Assembly: GCF_009363715.1 (NCBI RefSeq)
Contig: NZ_CP045404.1
Coordinates: 1,518,001 to 1,582,000 of the forward strand
Reading direction: 5' to 3'
DNA from: Roseovarius sp. THAF9
GTDB taxonomy: Bacteria > Pseudomonadota > Alphaproteobacteria > Rhodobacterales > Rhodobacteraceae
DNA length: 64,000 nt
Positions 56,683 to 64,000 of the stretch are shown piece by piece. The notes beneath the pieces were generated by a model. The model was given only the letters and a program-made list of their open reading frames with translations, searched no databases and was not told the origin of the DNA. Position 1 is the first letter of the stretch. Every line of letters begins with the position of its first letter. The translations under genes and the position numbers were made by a program.

Positions 56683-56706
56683 GAGTATTTATGCCAAGAA
56701 AAAGCC
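56683..56706 (+). repeat. GAGTATTT intergenic motif (copy 5)
   Basis: GAGTATTTATGCCAAGAAAA continuing AGCC, eight bases behind the stop of the RTX gene when read on that gene's strand; the tail matches the copy at 12211. Confidence 0.65.
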
Positions 56707-56714
56707 GGGACTGG

Positions 56715-58238
56715 TCAGACCGGCAGGGGCGCGATCATGTCCGTCTGCGGGGCGACGTGACCCGCCGGGTTGGCCGGGGCATCGGGGTCGCCCGACAGCG
56801 CCGGGAAGCCGTCCTGTGACAGGACCTGACCGCCGAAGATCGCGCGGACATAGATGCTGTCCGGGTCCACCTCGGACGGGGTGACGCCGGTCAGCAGGAT
56901 GTAGCGCGCGTCGGGGTCGAGGTCGTCGGAGCCAGCGAGTGTGACGTCGGACGTATCCGGCAGCGTGATGCGCAGTTCGGTCGCGGCGCCGTCTGCATCC
57001 GAGCGGTCGATCAGGTCTACATTCAGGGCAACAACATCGGCGGGCAGCGTGCCTTGGGTCACAGGTTCGACGCCCACATCGACGATCAGCCTGTCCTCGA
57101 CGCTGTCGAAATCGGAAATCTCGAACCGGCTGGAGGAACTGTAACTGCCATCCTCGGAAATGGAGTTTCTGGCATCTGCAAAGATCGTATCGGCGCCTTC
57201 GCCCGGGTCGACTTCGGTTCTGGCGGCAAAGCCGCGCGCATCGATGAAATCGTCGCCATCGCCGCCGATATAGGTTTCCCGGATCGGGCCGCCGGGGTCG
57301 AATGCGGCGTCGGGGTCGCTGGCCGTGAAGACGTCATCGCCGGCACCGCCGTCATAAATCAGGACGTCGTCGCTATCGAGCGGGCTTGCGCTGGTATGTA
57401 TCGTGTCGTCGCCTTCGCCGCCGTAAAAATTGCTGAAGACGCCGTTCAGCACGTCATTGCCGGCGTCGCCGTGGACATTGCTGGCATAGCCGTGCAGCGC
57501 GTCGTCGCCATCCCCGCCCGAGATCGTGAAATTGGCCGAAGTGAACGGCTCGTCGCGCGCATCCTCGACCGCATCGGCGCCATAGCCAAAGATCGTGTCG
57601 TTGCCCGCCTCGCCAAAGGCATTGCCCTGGGCCGAGGTGATGACATCGTCGCCGTCGCCGCCATATAAGTTGTTGTTCTTTGGTGCCAGCGATGGGTCGA
57701 TCAGGCCGGGGCCGGGGACCGGCCGCTCTTCGACCGGGTCATAGCCGCCATCGGCGATCTCGCCCAACAGGCGCGCATCCCAGTTGGACAGACTGTCGTC
57801 GCCGTCGCCGCCATATCCGTCCCCATCGGTGACGAGGATGGTGTCATTGCCGTCCTCGCCGTAGAGGTCGCCGCCATCCTCGTAGGTGACGTTCAGCACA
57901 CTGGCCCCGGCGCCGACCGTGCGTTCGGTGCCGTCTGAATTGATCGTGCCGTCGATCAGAAGGTCGTTGCCGTTGCCGCCGTAAATGACGTCGCCATCGC
58001 CGGCTCCGCCTCGCAGGGTGTCGTTGCCGTCCAGGCCCGAAATCGTGTCGTCCCCCGCCAGCCCGTTGAAATCGTCATCGCCGTCGGTGCCGGTCAGGAT
58101 ATCGTTCAGCAGGGTGCCATTGTTGTCCGGAGTTGGCTCTTCGTCATCGGGCGCGGTGTCGTCATCGCTGGACCCGACGGCATCGAACATGAAGGCGGCG
58201 GTGCCTGCGGCGGCGAGCAGAAGAAGAACGGAAAGCAA
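56715..58238 (-). CDS. RTX (hemolysin-type calcium-binding repeat) protein
   Basis: About 507 residues. A hydrophobic N-terminus (LLSVLLLLAAAGTAAFMF) acts as membrane anchor or signal, then an acidic linker and many calcium-binding GGxGxDxxx nonapeptides (GTDGDDDFNGLAGDDTI, GGDGDD, GEAGNDTIFG), partly spaced irregularly by longer inserts, and a C-terminal beta domain ending in a MIAPLPV tail. Calcium should fold it as a parallel beta roll. The TTG at 58238, with GAGG ten bases before, was preferred because codons upstream to the ATG at 58343 have low third-position GC. An RTX export signal is not obvious. Confidence 0.8.
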   Translation of the reverse strand: MLSVLLLLAAAGTAAFMFDAVGSSDDDTAPDDEEPTPDNNGTLLNDILTGTDGDDDFNGLAGDDTISGLDGNDTLRGGAGDGDVIYGGNGNDLLIDGTINSDGTERTVGAGASVLNVTYEDGGDLYGEDGNDTILVTDGDGYGGDGDDSLSNWDARLLGEIADGGYDPVEERPVPGPGLIDPSLAPKNNNLYGGDGDDVITSAQGNAFGEAGNDTIFGYGADAVEDARDEPFTSANFTISGGDGDDALHGYASNVHGDAGNDVLNGVFSNFYGGEGDDTIHTSASPLDSDDVLIYDGGAGDDVFTASDPDAAFDPGGPIRETYIGGDGDDFIDARGFAARTEVDPGEGADTIFADARNSISEDGSYSSSSRFEISDFDSVEDRLIVDVGVEPVTQGTLPADVVALNVDLIDRSDADGAATELRITLPDTSDVTLAGSDDLDPDARYILLTGVTPSEVDPDSIYVRAIFGGQVLSQDGFPALSGDPDAPANPAGHVAPQTDMIAPLPV

Positions 58239-58438
58239 AACTCGTAAACCTCGTATTGAATTGTAGGGCTGCCTCACTCTACTCAAAATTGTGGCGCCGA
58301 ACAGGTCGGAACTCGGGTCACTTTGTGTCGCAGTCGTAGACATTCGGTTTCTAGCTGGAAAACCAAACGCGGTCGATGTCTTTTCAATTCGCAGATGTTC
58401 TGAAACTATCGGCCTGCCGAGCAGGGAAAACGAATTCG

Positions 58439-58996
58439 ATGGCCAGCCTCAACCGCATCGTGATGTACCGCAGTTCCCGCGCCTGGTTCGGGGAACTGGA
58501 CCTTCGGTCGATGGAGGCCGCCGAGGTGTCGGGCAAGCACGGCCGGCGTTATGAGTTCAAGAGTTACGAACGCTTCCGCTTTCCGGCCCATGACATTTGC
58601 GCCGGCCCCTATACCGACGAGGTCGGGAACGTGCGGCAGTTCGATATCGTGCTGGCCAACCAGGTCTGGGAGCATCTGGACCGGCCCTATGCCGCGACGC
58701 GCAACGTGTTGGAGATGCTGCGGCCCGGCGGGTATTTCTGGGTCGCGGTGCCGTTCTTCATCCCCTATCACGGCGACCCGGTGGATTGTTCACGCTGGAC
58801 AGCGCGGGGGCTGAAGAACCTGTTGATCGAGGCCGGGTTCGAGGACAACAAGATCCGGTCCGAGCAATGGGGCAACCGGCTGGCCGGACTGCGGAACCTG
58901 GGCGAGAACTGGCCGCCGGAATATGACCCGGAGCGCGACAATCTGGACAATGATCCGGCCTTTCCGATCTGTTCGTGGGCGCTGGCGCAAAAATAA
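58439..58996 (+). CDS. Class I SAM-dependent methyltransferase
   Basis: A 185-residue protein with a Methyltransf_11-like core: [29 protein letters not shown] at the start, [48 protein letters not shown] (motifs II-IV), then [20 protein letters not shown]. The glycine-rich SAM loop is degenerate (EVSG). Substrate unknown. Codons 58376-58438 have poor third-position GC; ATG 58439 (AGGGA upstream) is chosen. It diverges from the RTX gene and precedes uvrA by 122 bp. Confidence 0.85.
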   Translation: MASLNRIVMYRSSRAWFGELDLRSMEAAEVSGKHGRRYEFKSYERFRFPAHDICAGPYTDEVGNVRQFDIVLANQVWEHLDRPYAATRNVLEMLRPGGYFWVAVPFFIPYHGDPVDCSRWTARGLKNLLIEAGFEDNKIRSEQWGNRLAGLRNLGENWPPEYDPERDNLDNDPAFPICSWALAQK

Positions 58997-59118
58997 ACTG
59001 TGGATAAAGCAGGCGCTGCTCACAGCGGCTGACCCGTGTTCGCGCTATGTTCCGTTTTTCCCCTTGGAAGAATTGGCGGCGTAAACTATCTGTCAACGGG
59101 TGAGACACCGGGGGCAGT

Positions 59119-61989
59119 ATGGCCGAGCTGAAGAACATCGAAGTACGGGGCGCGCGGGAGCATAACCTCAAGAACATCGACGTGGATATTCCGCGCAACG
59201 AGCTTGTGGTGATCACCGGCCTGTCGGGGTCGGGCAAGTCGAGCCTGGCGTTCGACACGATCTATGCAGAAGGGCAGCGGCGCTATGTCGAAAGCCTGTC
59301 GGCCTATGCGCGGCAGTTCCTCGACATGATGGAAAAGCCGGACGTGGACCATATCAGCGGTCTGTCCCCGGCGATTTCGATTGAACAGAAGACGACGTCC
59401 AAGAATCCGCGCTCGACCGTCGGCACTGTGACCGAGATTTACGACTACCTGCGGCTGCTCTTTGCGCGGGTCGGCACGCCCTATTCGCCGGCAACCGGCA
59501 AGCCCATCGAGGCGCAGCAGGTGCAGGACATGGTCGACCGCGTGCTGGCGATGGAGGAGGGCACGCGCGCCTTTCTGCTGGCGCCGATCGTGCGGGACCG
59601 CAAGGGCGAGTATCGCAAGGAGTTTTTGGAGCTGCGCAAGCAGGGATTTCAGCGGGTGAAGGTGGATGGTACCTTTTACGACCTCGACGAGCCGCCGACG
59701 CTGGACAAGAAGTTTCGCCATGACATCGACGTGGTGGTCGATCGGATCGTGGTAAAGGACGGCATCGGAACGCGGTTGGCGGACAGTTTCCGCACCGCTC
59801 TGGACTTGGCCGACGGGATCGCGATTTTCGAGACGGCACCCAAGGAGGGCGAGCCGGAGCGGACGACGTTCAGCGAGAATTTTGCCTGTCCGGAAAGCGG
59901 CTTCACCATCCCCGAGATCGAGCCGCGGCTGTTTTCGTTCAATGCGCCCTTCGGGGCCTGCCCGGATTGCGACGGGCTGGGCATGGAGCTGTTCTTTGAC
60001 GAGCAACTGGTAGTGCCCGACGCCGCGCTGAAGCTTTATGACGGGGCGCTGGCGCCGTGGCGCAAGGGCAAGTCGCCCTATTTCCTGCAGACCATCGAGG
60101 CCATCGCGCGGCATTATGAGTTTGACGCGAACACGCCGTGGCGCGACCTGCCAGCACATGTGAAGCAGGTGTTCCTGCACGGCTCGGGCGATGAGGAAAT
60201 CCAGTTCCGCTATGACGAGGGCGGGAGGGTGTACCAGGTCAGCCGTGTCTTCGAGGGTGTGATCCCCAACATGGAGCGGCGCTATCGCGAGACCGACAGT
60301 AGCTGGATTCGCGAAGAGTTCGAACGCTACCAGAACAACCGGCCCTGTGGCACCTGCGGCGGCTATCGCCTGCGCGAAGAGGCTTTGGCGGTCAAGATCG
60401 GTAAGCCCGACGACCTGCGCCATATCGGGCAGGTGGTACAGATGTCGATCCGCGAGGCGTTCGACTGGTGCGAGACGGTGCCGGAGGCGTTGACCGCGCA
60501 GAAGAACGAGATCGCGCGGGCGATCCTGAAGGAGATTCGCGAGCGGCTGGGGTTCCTGAACAATGTCGGCCTCGAATATCTGACGCTGAGCCGCAATGCC
60601 GGGACCCTCTCGGGCGGGGAAAGCCAGCGTATCAGGCTTGCGAGCCAGATTGGCAGCGGCCTGACCGGCGTGCTTTACGTGCTGGATGAGCCCTCGATTG
60701 GCCTGCACCAGCGGGACAACGGGCGGCTGTTGCAGACACTTCAGAACCTGCGCGACCAGGGCAACACCGTGATCGTCGTGGAGCATGACGAAGAGGCCAT
60801 TCGCACGGCCGACTACGTCTTCGATATCGGCCCCGGCGCGGGCGTGCATGGCGGCGACGTGGTCAGCCACGGCAAGCCCGAGGCGGTTGCCGCCGACAAG
60901 AATTCCATCACCGGGCAGTATCTTTCCGGCGTGCGAGAGATCGCCGTTCCGGCCGAGCGGCGTCCGGGCAATGGCAAGCAGGTCAAGATCGTCAAGGCGA
61001 CGGGCAACAACCTGAAGGGCGTGGATGCCGACTTTCCGCTGGGAAAGTTCGTTTGCGTCACTGGAGTGTCCGGTGGGGGCAAGTCCACCCTGACAATCGA
61101 GACGTTGTTCAAAACTGCCTCCATGCGTTTGAACGGGGCGCGGCAGACGCCCGCGCCGTGCGAAACGATCAAGGGGCTGGAGCATCTGGACAAGGTCATC
61201 GACATCGATCAGCGGCCCATCGGACGCACGCCGCGCTCGAACCCCGCGACCTATACCGGGGCCTTTACGCCGATCCGCGACTGGTTTGCCGGTCTGCCCG
61301 AGGCCAAGGCGCGCGGCTACAAGCCGGGGCGGTTTTCCTTCAACGTGAAGGGCGGGCGCTGCGAGGCGTGCCAGGGCGACGGGGTGATCAAGATCGAGAT
61401 GCACTTCCTGCCCGACGTCTACGTGACCTGCGAAACCTGCAATGGTGCGCGCTATAACCGCGAGACGCTGGAAATTCAGTGGAAAGGCAAGAGCATAGCG
61501 GACGTTCTTGATATGACGGTCGAGGACGCGCAGGAGTTCTTCAAGGCGGTCCCGTCGATCCGCGAGAAGATGGATGCGCTGATGCGCGTGGGCCTTGGCT
61601 ATATCAAGGTGGGCCAGCAGGCGACGACGCTGTCAGGCGGCGAGGCGCAGCGCGTGAAGCTGTCGAAGGAGCTGGCAAAACGGTCCACGGGCCGGACGCT
61701 TTATATCCTCGACGAGCCGACCACGGGCTTGCATTTCGAGGACGTGAAGAAACTCTTGGAAGTGCTTCATGAACTTGTGGAAAGTGGCAACACGGTCGTG
61801 GTGATCGAGCACAATCTGGACGTGGTAAAAACCGCCGACTGGATCGTGGATATCGGCCCCGAGGGCGGCGATGGCGGCGGCGAGATCGTCGCAGCAGGCA
61901 CGCCCGAGGATGTGGCCGAGGTCGAGCGCAGCCATACCGGGCGTTATCTCAAGGACATGCTGGCCGCCCGCAAGGTCGCCGCAGAATGA
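59119..61989 (+). CDS. uvrA: Excinuclease ABC subunit A
   Basis: UvrA is the damage sensor of nucleotide excision repair. In 956 residues it has two ABC ATPase halves: Walker [10 protein letters not shown] at 34-42 and GVSGGGKST in the second half, signature [16 protein letters not shown] and [15 protein letters not shown], and zinc modules [14 protein letters not shown] and [17 protein letters not shown]. Length and motifs are complete. The following hypothetical gene starts within the stop codon (ATGA). Confidence 0.97.
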   Translation: MAELKNIEVRGAREHNLKNIDVDIPRNELVVITGLSGSGKSSLAFDTIYAEGQRRYVESLSAYARQFLDMMEKPDVDHISGLSPAISIEQKTTSKNPRSTVGTVTEIYDYLRLLFARVGTPYSPATGKPIEAQQVQDMVDRVLAMEEGTRAFLLAPIVRDRKGEYRKEFLELRKQGFQRVKVDGTFYDLDEPPTLDKKFRHDIDVVVDRIVVKDGIGTRLADSFRTALDLADGIAIFETAPKEGEPERTTFSENFACPESGFTIPEIEPRLFSFNAPFGACPDCDGLGMELFFDEQLVVPDAALKLYDGALAPWRKGKSPYFLQTIEAIARHYEFDANTPWRDLPAHVKQVFLHGSGDEEIQFRYDEGGRVYQVSRVFEGVIPNMERRYRETDSSWIREEFERYQNNRPCGTCGGYRLREEALAVKIGKPDDLRHIGQVVQMSIREAFDWCETVPEALTAQKNEIARAILKEIRERLGFLNNVGLEYLTLSRNAGTLSGGESQRIRLASQIGSGLTGVLYVLDEPSIGLHQRDNGRLLQTLQNLRDQGNTVIVVEHDEEAIRTADYVFDIGPGAGVHGGDVVSHGKPEAVAADKNSITGQYLSGVREIAVPAERRPGNGKQVKIVKATGNNLKGVDADFPLGKFVCVTGVSGGGKSTLTIETLFKTASMRLNGARQTPAPCETIKGLEHLDKVIDIDQRPIGRTPRSNPATYTGAFTPIRDWFAGLPEAKARGYKPGRFSFNVKGGRCEACQGDGVIKIEMHFLPDVYVTCETCNGARYNRETLEIQWKGKSIADVLDMTVEDAQEFFKAVPSIREKMDALMRVGLGYIKVGQQATTLSGGEAQRVKLSKELAKRSTGRTLYILDEPTTGLHFEDVKKLLEVLHELVESGNTVVVIEHNLDVVKTADWIVDIGPEGGDGGGEIVAAGTPEDVAEVERSHTGRYLKDMLAARKVAAE

Positions 61990-62354
61990 GGCGCTTGGCC
62001 GCTGTCCTGTTGGGGCTGATCCTGCCCTGCGGGGCATGGGCGCAGGCCGGGCCGGATTGCGGGTTTGCAGAAGAACCGTGTTTCTGCGGTGGGCTTTTTG
62101 CCGTGCTGGAGGTTGGCGACGGCGATGCCGCGTTCGAGGCTGATTTGCGCCAACACGCCACACGGATGAAAGCGCAGGTGCAGGCGTTTCACGGAGAAAC
62201 CGCCGGCGATGCGCTGTTTCAGGGTTGGGTGGAAGCGTGGCGCAACCTGCCGGATGGAACTGATGGGCAGGTTCTGCTGGCCGAAGGGCTGGCGCGGTGC
62301 GAAGGCCATGTCACCGGCGTGACGGGCCGACCGAGCGTGTCGGTCAGCCCATAA
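61986..62354 (+). CDS. Secreted hypothetical protein coupled to uvrA
   Basis: A 122-residue exported protein: signal peptide [19 protein letters not shown] with a cleavage site after A-W-A, then a small domain with four cysteines ([12 protein letters not shown] near residues 25-35, and C in LARCEGHV). The cysteine spacing suggests disulfides or a metal site. No family is recognised. It is translationally coupled to uvrA (ATGA), although a periplasmic product has no clear role in excision repair. Confidence 0.65.
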   Translation: MRRLAAVLLGLILPCGAWAQAGPDCGFAEEPCFCGGLFAVLEVGDGDAAFEADLRQHATRMKAQVQAFHGETAGDALFQGWVEAWRNLPDGTDGQVLLAEGLARCEGHVTGVTGRPSVSVSP

Positions 62355-62368
62355 AACAAAGTTTTATG
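62350..62368. terminator. AT-rich hairpin between convergent genes
   Basis: CATAAAAC-AAA-GTTTTATG, eight-base perfect stem covering the stop codon of the secreted protein gene; could serve both directions (next stop at 62388). Confidence 0.5.
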
Positions 62369-62387
62369 AGCGGCTTGAGGGGCAGTT

Positions 62388-62732
62388 TTAATTCAGAACG
62401 CGTGCTGCCGCGCCGATGAGATCAAGCACTTCCCGGGTATCTCTGTCCACGCGCAACACCTGGTTGCCGACGCGGTAATACGTGCCATAGGGGTCCAGCC
62501 CGTAGCGGCCCGGATCGCGGATGACGATATAGCCACCGCGGATCACGTCCCCCCGGCGATAAGCGTCATAGTCATCGCGGTCCTGATCATAACCGGAGTG
62601 CTTCTTGGCCTTGCCCGGCGGCACGCAAGGCACGGCTTTTTTCGCAAGGCCCGACGGGCAGTTGGACTTGGCTGCGACGGGACCGGCCAAAGACACGGCG
62701 ACGACGGATGCGGTCAGGATGGGTTTCCACAT
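62388..62732 (-). CDS. RcnB-like small periplasmic protein
   Basis: A 114-residue protein: signal peptide MWKPILTASVVAVSLAGPVAA, then the pattern CPSGLAKKAVPCVPPGKAKK and an RcnB-like C-terminal part (YDAYRRGDVIRGGYIVIRDPGRYGLDPYGTYYRV, then VLRVDRDTREVLDLIGAA). Relatives are often misnamed excinuclease ABC subunit A because of a neighbouring uvrA, but they have no ATPase domain. Role is unknown, likely envelope-related. AAGGAG precedes the ATG. Confidence 0.82.
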   Translation of the reverse strand: MWKPILTASVVAVSLAGPVAAKSNCPSGLAKKAVPCVPPGKAKKHSGYDQDRDDYDAYRRGDVIRGGYIVIRDPGRYGLDPYGTYYRVGNQVLRVDRDTREVLDLIGAAARVLN

Positions 62733-62851
62733 GGGCGTACTCCTTTTGCTTTGGCCAATAACATCTGTGCAGGAGGAGCGTTCCTCACGATCAGCTGCGC
62801 CGGCGGTTTCGTGCCGGTTGGGCCGGAGCGTGCGGGCCGGGCCGGGGAAAA

Positions 62852-62917
62852 GGGGCGCTGCCCCCGCGCCGAAACAGGGTTTCGACGCTCCCCCGGGATA
62901 TTTTAGGCCAGAGGAAG
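62852..62917 (-). repeat. Composite 3' element behind mmsB
   Basis: Read on the minus strand, from the mmsB end: TTCCTCTGGCC-TA-AAATATCCC-GGGGG, then at 62852-62864 a GGGGC-AGC-GCCCC hairpin. Sequence and order match 29557-29633 behind coxD. Confidence 0.75.
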
Positions 62918-62924
62918 AGGTGGG

Positions 62925-63800
62925 TCAGCCCTCGTGTCCGCGTTTTTCGAACCGGGGCAACATCGCGCTGAAATCCCGGCCATTGCCATCTTCATCCTCG
63001 ACGAAGCGGCGATAGAGGTCGCGGGCGGCCTCGCCGATAGGCGTATCCGCGTCGGCCGTTTCGGCGGCCTGCATGGCCAGCGTCAGGTCCTTGAGCATCA
63101 GTTCGGCGGCGAAGCCGGGCTTGTAGTCGTTGTCGGATGGCGATTGCGGACCGATGCCGGGGGCCGGGCAATAGGTGTTCATCGACCACGACGAGCCGGA
63201 GGAGGTCGAGACCACGTCGAACATCGCCTGCCGATCGAGGCCCAGCTTGTCGGCCAGCGCGAAGGCCTCGCAGGTGACGATCATCGTGGCGCCCAAGATC
63301 ATGTTGTTGCAGATCTTGGCGGCCTGTCCGTTGCCCGAGGGGCCGCAATGCACGGCTTTCTGGCCCATGATGTCGAATAGCGGCTTGGCGGTGGCAAAGG
63401 CGCTTTCGTCGCCGCCCACCATGAAGGTCAGCGTGCCGCCCTGCGCTCCGCCAATGCCGCCCGAGACCGGCGCATCGAGCGCGCCTAGGCCCGCTGCGTT
63501 GGCCTGGTCGGCCACGGCGCGGGCGCTGTCCACGTCGACGGTGGAGCAATCGAGCAGGACAGCTCCTTTCTTCATGGCAGGAATGACCTGATCGGCGACG
63601 GCGCGCAGGATCTGGCCATTGGGCAGCATGGTGATGACCACGTCCGCGTCGGTTGCAGCGTCGGTGGCGGAGGTGGCGACAGACGCGCCTTCGGCAGTTG
63701 TGTCCGCGGTGTCAAAGCCCGCCACGTCATGCCCGGCGGCGGCGAGGTTCGCGGCCATCGGCGCGCCCATGTTGCCCAGCCCGATAAATCCGATCTTCAT
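62925..63800 (-). CDS. mmsB: 3-Hydroxyisobutyrate dehydrogenase
   Basis: MmsB oxidises 3-hydroxyisobutyrate to methylmalonate semialdehyde in valine breakdown. In 291 residues: NAD motif GFIGLGNMGAPMAANLAAAGHDVAGFD at 4-30, the substrate-binding DAPVSGGIGGAQGGTLTFM at about 115-133 and the catalytic lysine in GNGQAAKICNNM (about 167). GGGGGACAG precedes the ATG. The gene before it on the same strand encodes a probable hydrolase of the preceding pathway step. Confidence 0.95.
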   Translation of the reverse strand: MKIGFIGLGNMGAPMAANLAAAGHDVAGFDTADTTAEGASVATSATDAATDADVVITMLPNGQILRAVADQVIPAMKKGAVLLDCSTVDVDSARAVADQANAAGLGALDAPVSGGIGGAQGGTLTFMVGGDESAFATAKPLFDIMGQKAVHCGPSGNGQAAKICNNMILGATMIVTCEAFALADKLGLDRQAMFDVVSTSSGSSWSMNTYCPAPGIGPQSPSDNDYKPGFAAELMLKDLTLAMQAAETADADTPIGEAARDLYRRFVEDEDGNGRDFSAMLPRFEKRGHEG

Positions 63801-63816
63801 GTCTGTCCCCCCTGTT

Positions 63817-64000
63817 TCAGGCGTTGAATGTCATCTTGTGCTCGCCCAAAGGCAAGAGCATCTGCGTGGCCGCCATCGAGGGCGGTTTTTCCAGGTCATG
63901 CTGCCAGTTGGGTCTGCGGTCCTTGTCGATTACGGCGGCGCGGATGCCTTCCAGAAAGTCGCCTTGTTCCATGGCGCGGAAAGTGAAGCGGTACTCCAAT
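63817..64000 (-). CDS. C-terminal part of probable 3-hydroxyisobutyryl-CoA hydrolase
   Basis: Only 60 residues are in the window; the frame runs off the right edge. The segment EYRFTFRAMEQGDFLEGIRAAVIDKDRRPNWQH is the C-terminal signature of the HIBYL-CoA hydrolase branch of the crotonase family (FxEGxRAxxIDKD..P.W). It ends 16 bp before mmsB, which carries out the next reaction in valine degradation, supporting the call. Confidence 0.8.
   Translation of the reverse strand, partial: LEYRFTFRAMEQGDFLEGIRAAVIDKDRRPNWQHDLEKPPSMAATQMLLPLGEHKMTFNA

Noticed and set aside
59086..61404. 772-codon minus-strand frame over uvrA
   Set aside because: Antisense to a complete uvrA with all motifs; no start signal.

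Overview
The window is GC-rich chromosomal DNA from an alphaproteobacterium of the order Rhodobacterales, most likely the marine Roseobacter group. The inference rests on gene content and wording of the proteins: a tatABC operon with a long TatC, a surE-pcm-nlpD cluster, class II dihydroorotase, DUF455 and DUF1284 proteins, a small secreted CPSGLAKK protein beside uvrA, a form II cox cluster, many TTG/GTG starts, ATGA-type overlaps, and several short intergenic repeat families. No tRNA, rRNA, insertion sequence, prophage or CRISPR array was seen. The window cuts a gene at each end.

Left part (1-28.5 kb): an unknown gene cut at the left edge and prfC; an NTF2-like protein, a Hint-domain protein, an SDR protein and a sodium/solute symporter; then the Tat translocase operon tatA-tatB-tatC with a coupled DUF815 ATPase. 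After a repeat-rich gap come surE-pcm-nlpD on the other strand, an SDR divergent from the biotin transporter bioY, and a long minus-strand series of housekeeping genes: DUF1284, purF, a DUF606 transporter, cvpA, radA, a coiled-coil membrane protein, pqiA-like, a coupled alr-mlaE-mlaF-small membrane protein operon, dnaB, pyrE, pyrC and an unknown protein.

Middle (28.6-39.5 kb): a plus-strand molybdenum hydroxylase region: coxD (MoxR ATPase) and coxE (VWA), a large Ala/Glu/Gln-rich OmpA protein, xdhC, a MoeA-like molybdopterin-binding protein, then coxS-coxL-coxM. CoxL carries AYRGAGR, the form II signature, so its substrate is probably not, or not only, carbon monoxide. The accessory genes fit cofactor insertion and maturation of this enzyme.

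Right part (39.8-64 kb): HNH endonuclease, nitrilase-family hydrolase with an M24-fold protein, an RhlE-like helicase, an overlapping bactofilin and LytM peptidase pair (cell shape or envelope), DUF455 and bcp, a giant AsmA-like protein followed by queA and a small membrane protein, an MFS transporter, DUF924, lpdA, an RTX-repeat protein, a methyltransferase, uvrA with two small secreted proteins, and valine catabolism genes (mmsB and the end of a probable 3-hydroxyisobutyryl-CoA hydrolase).

The most unusual material is intergenic: long perfect palindromes (twice in pairs) sitting just behind terminators, 11-bp tandem GGTAT repeats at two distant loci, a recurring element directly behind stop codons with the core AAATAYYCC, and two diverged copies of a GTAGGGTGG-type repeat.
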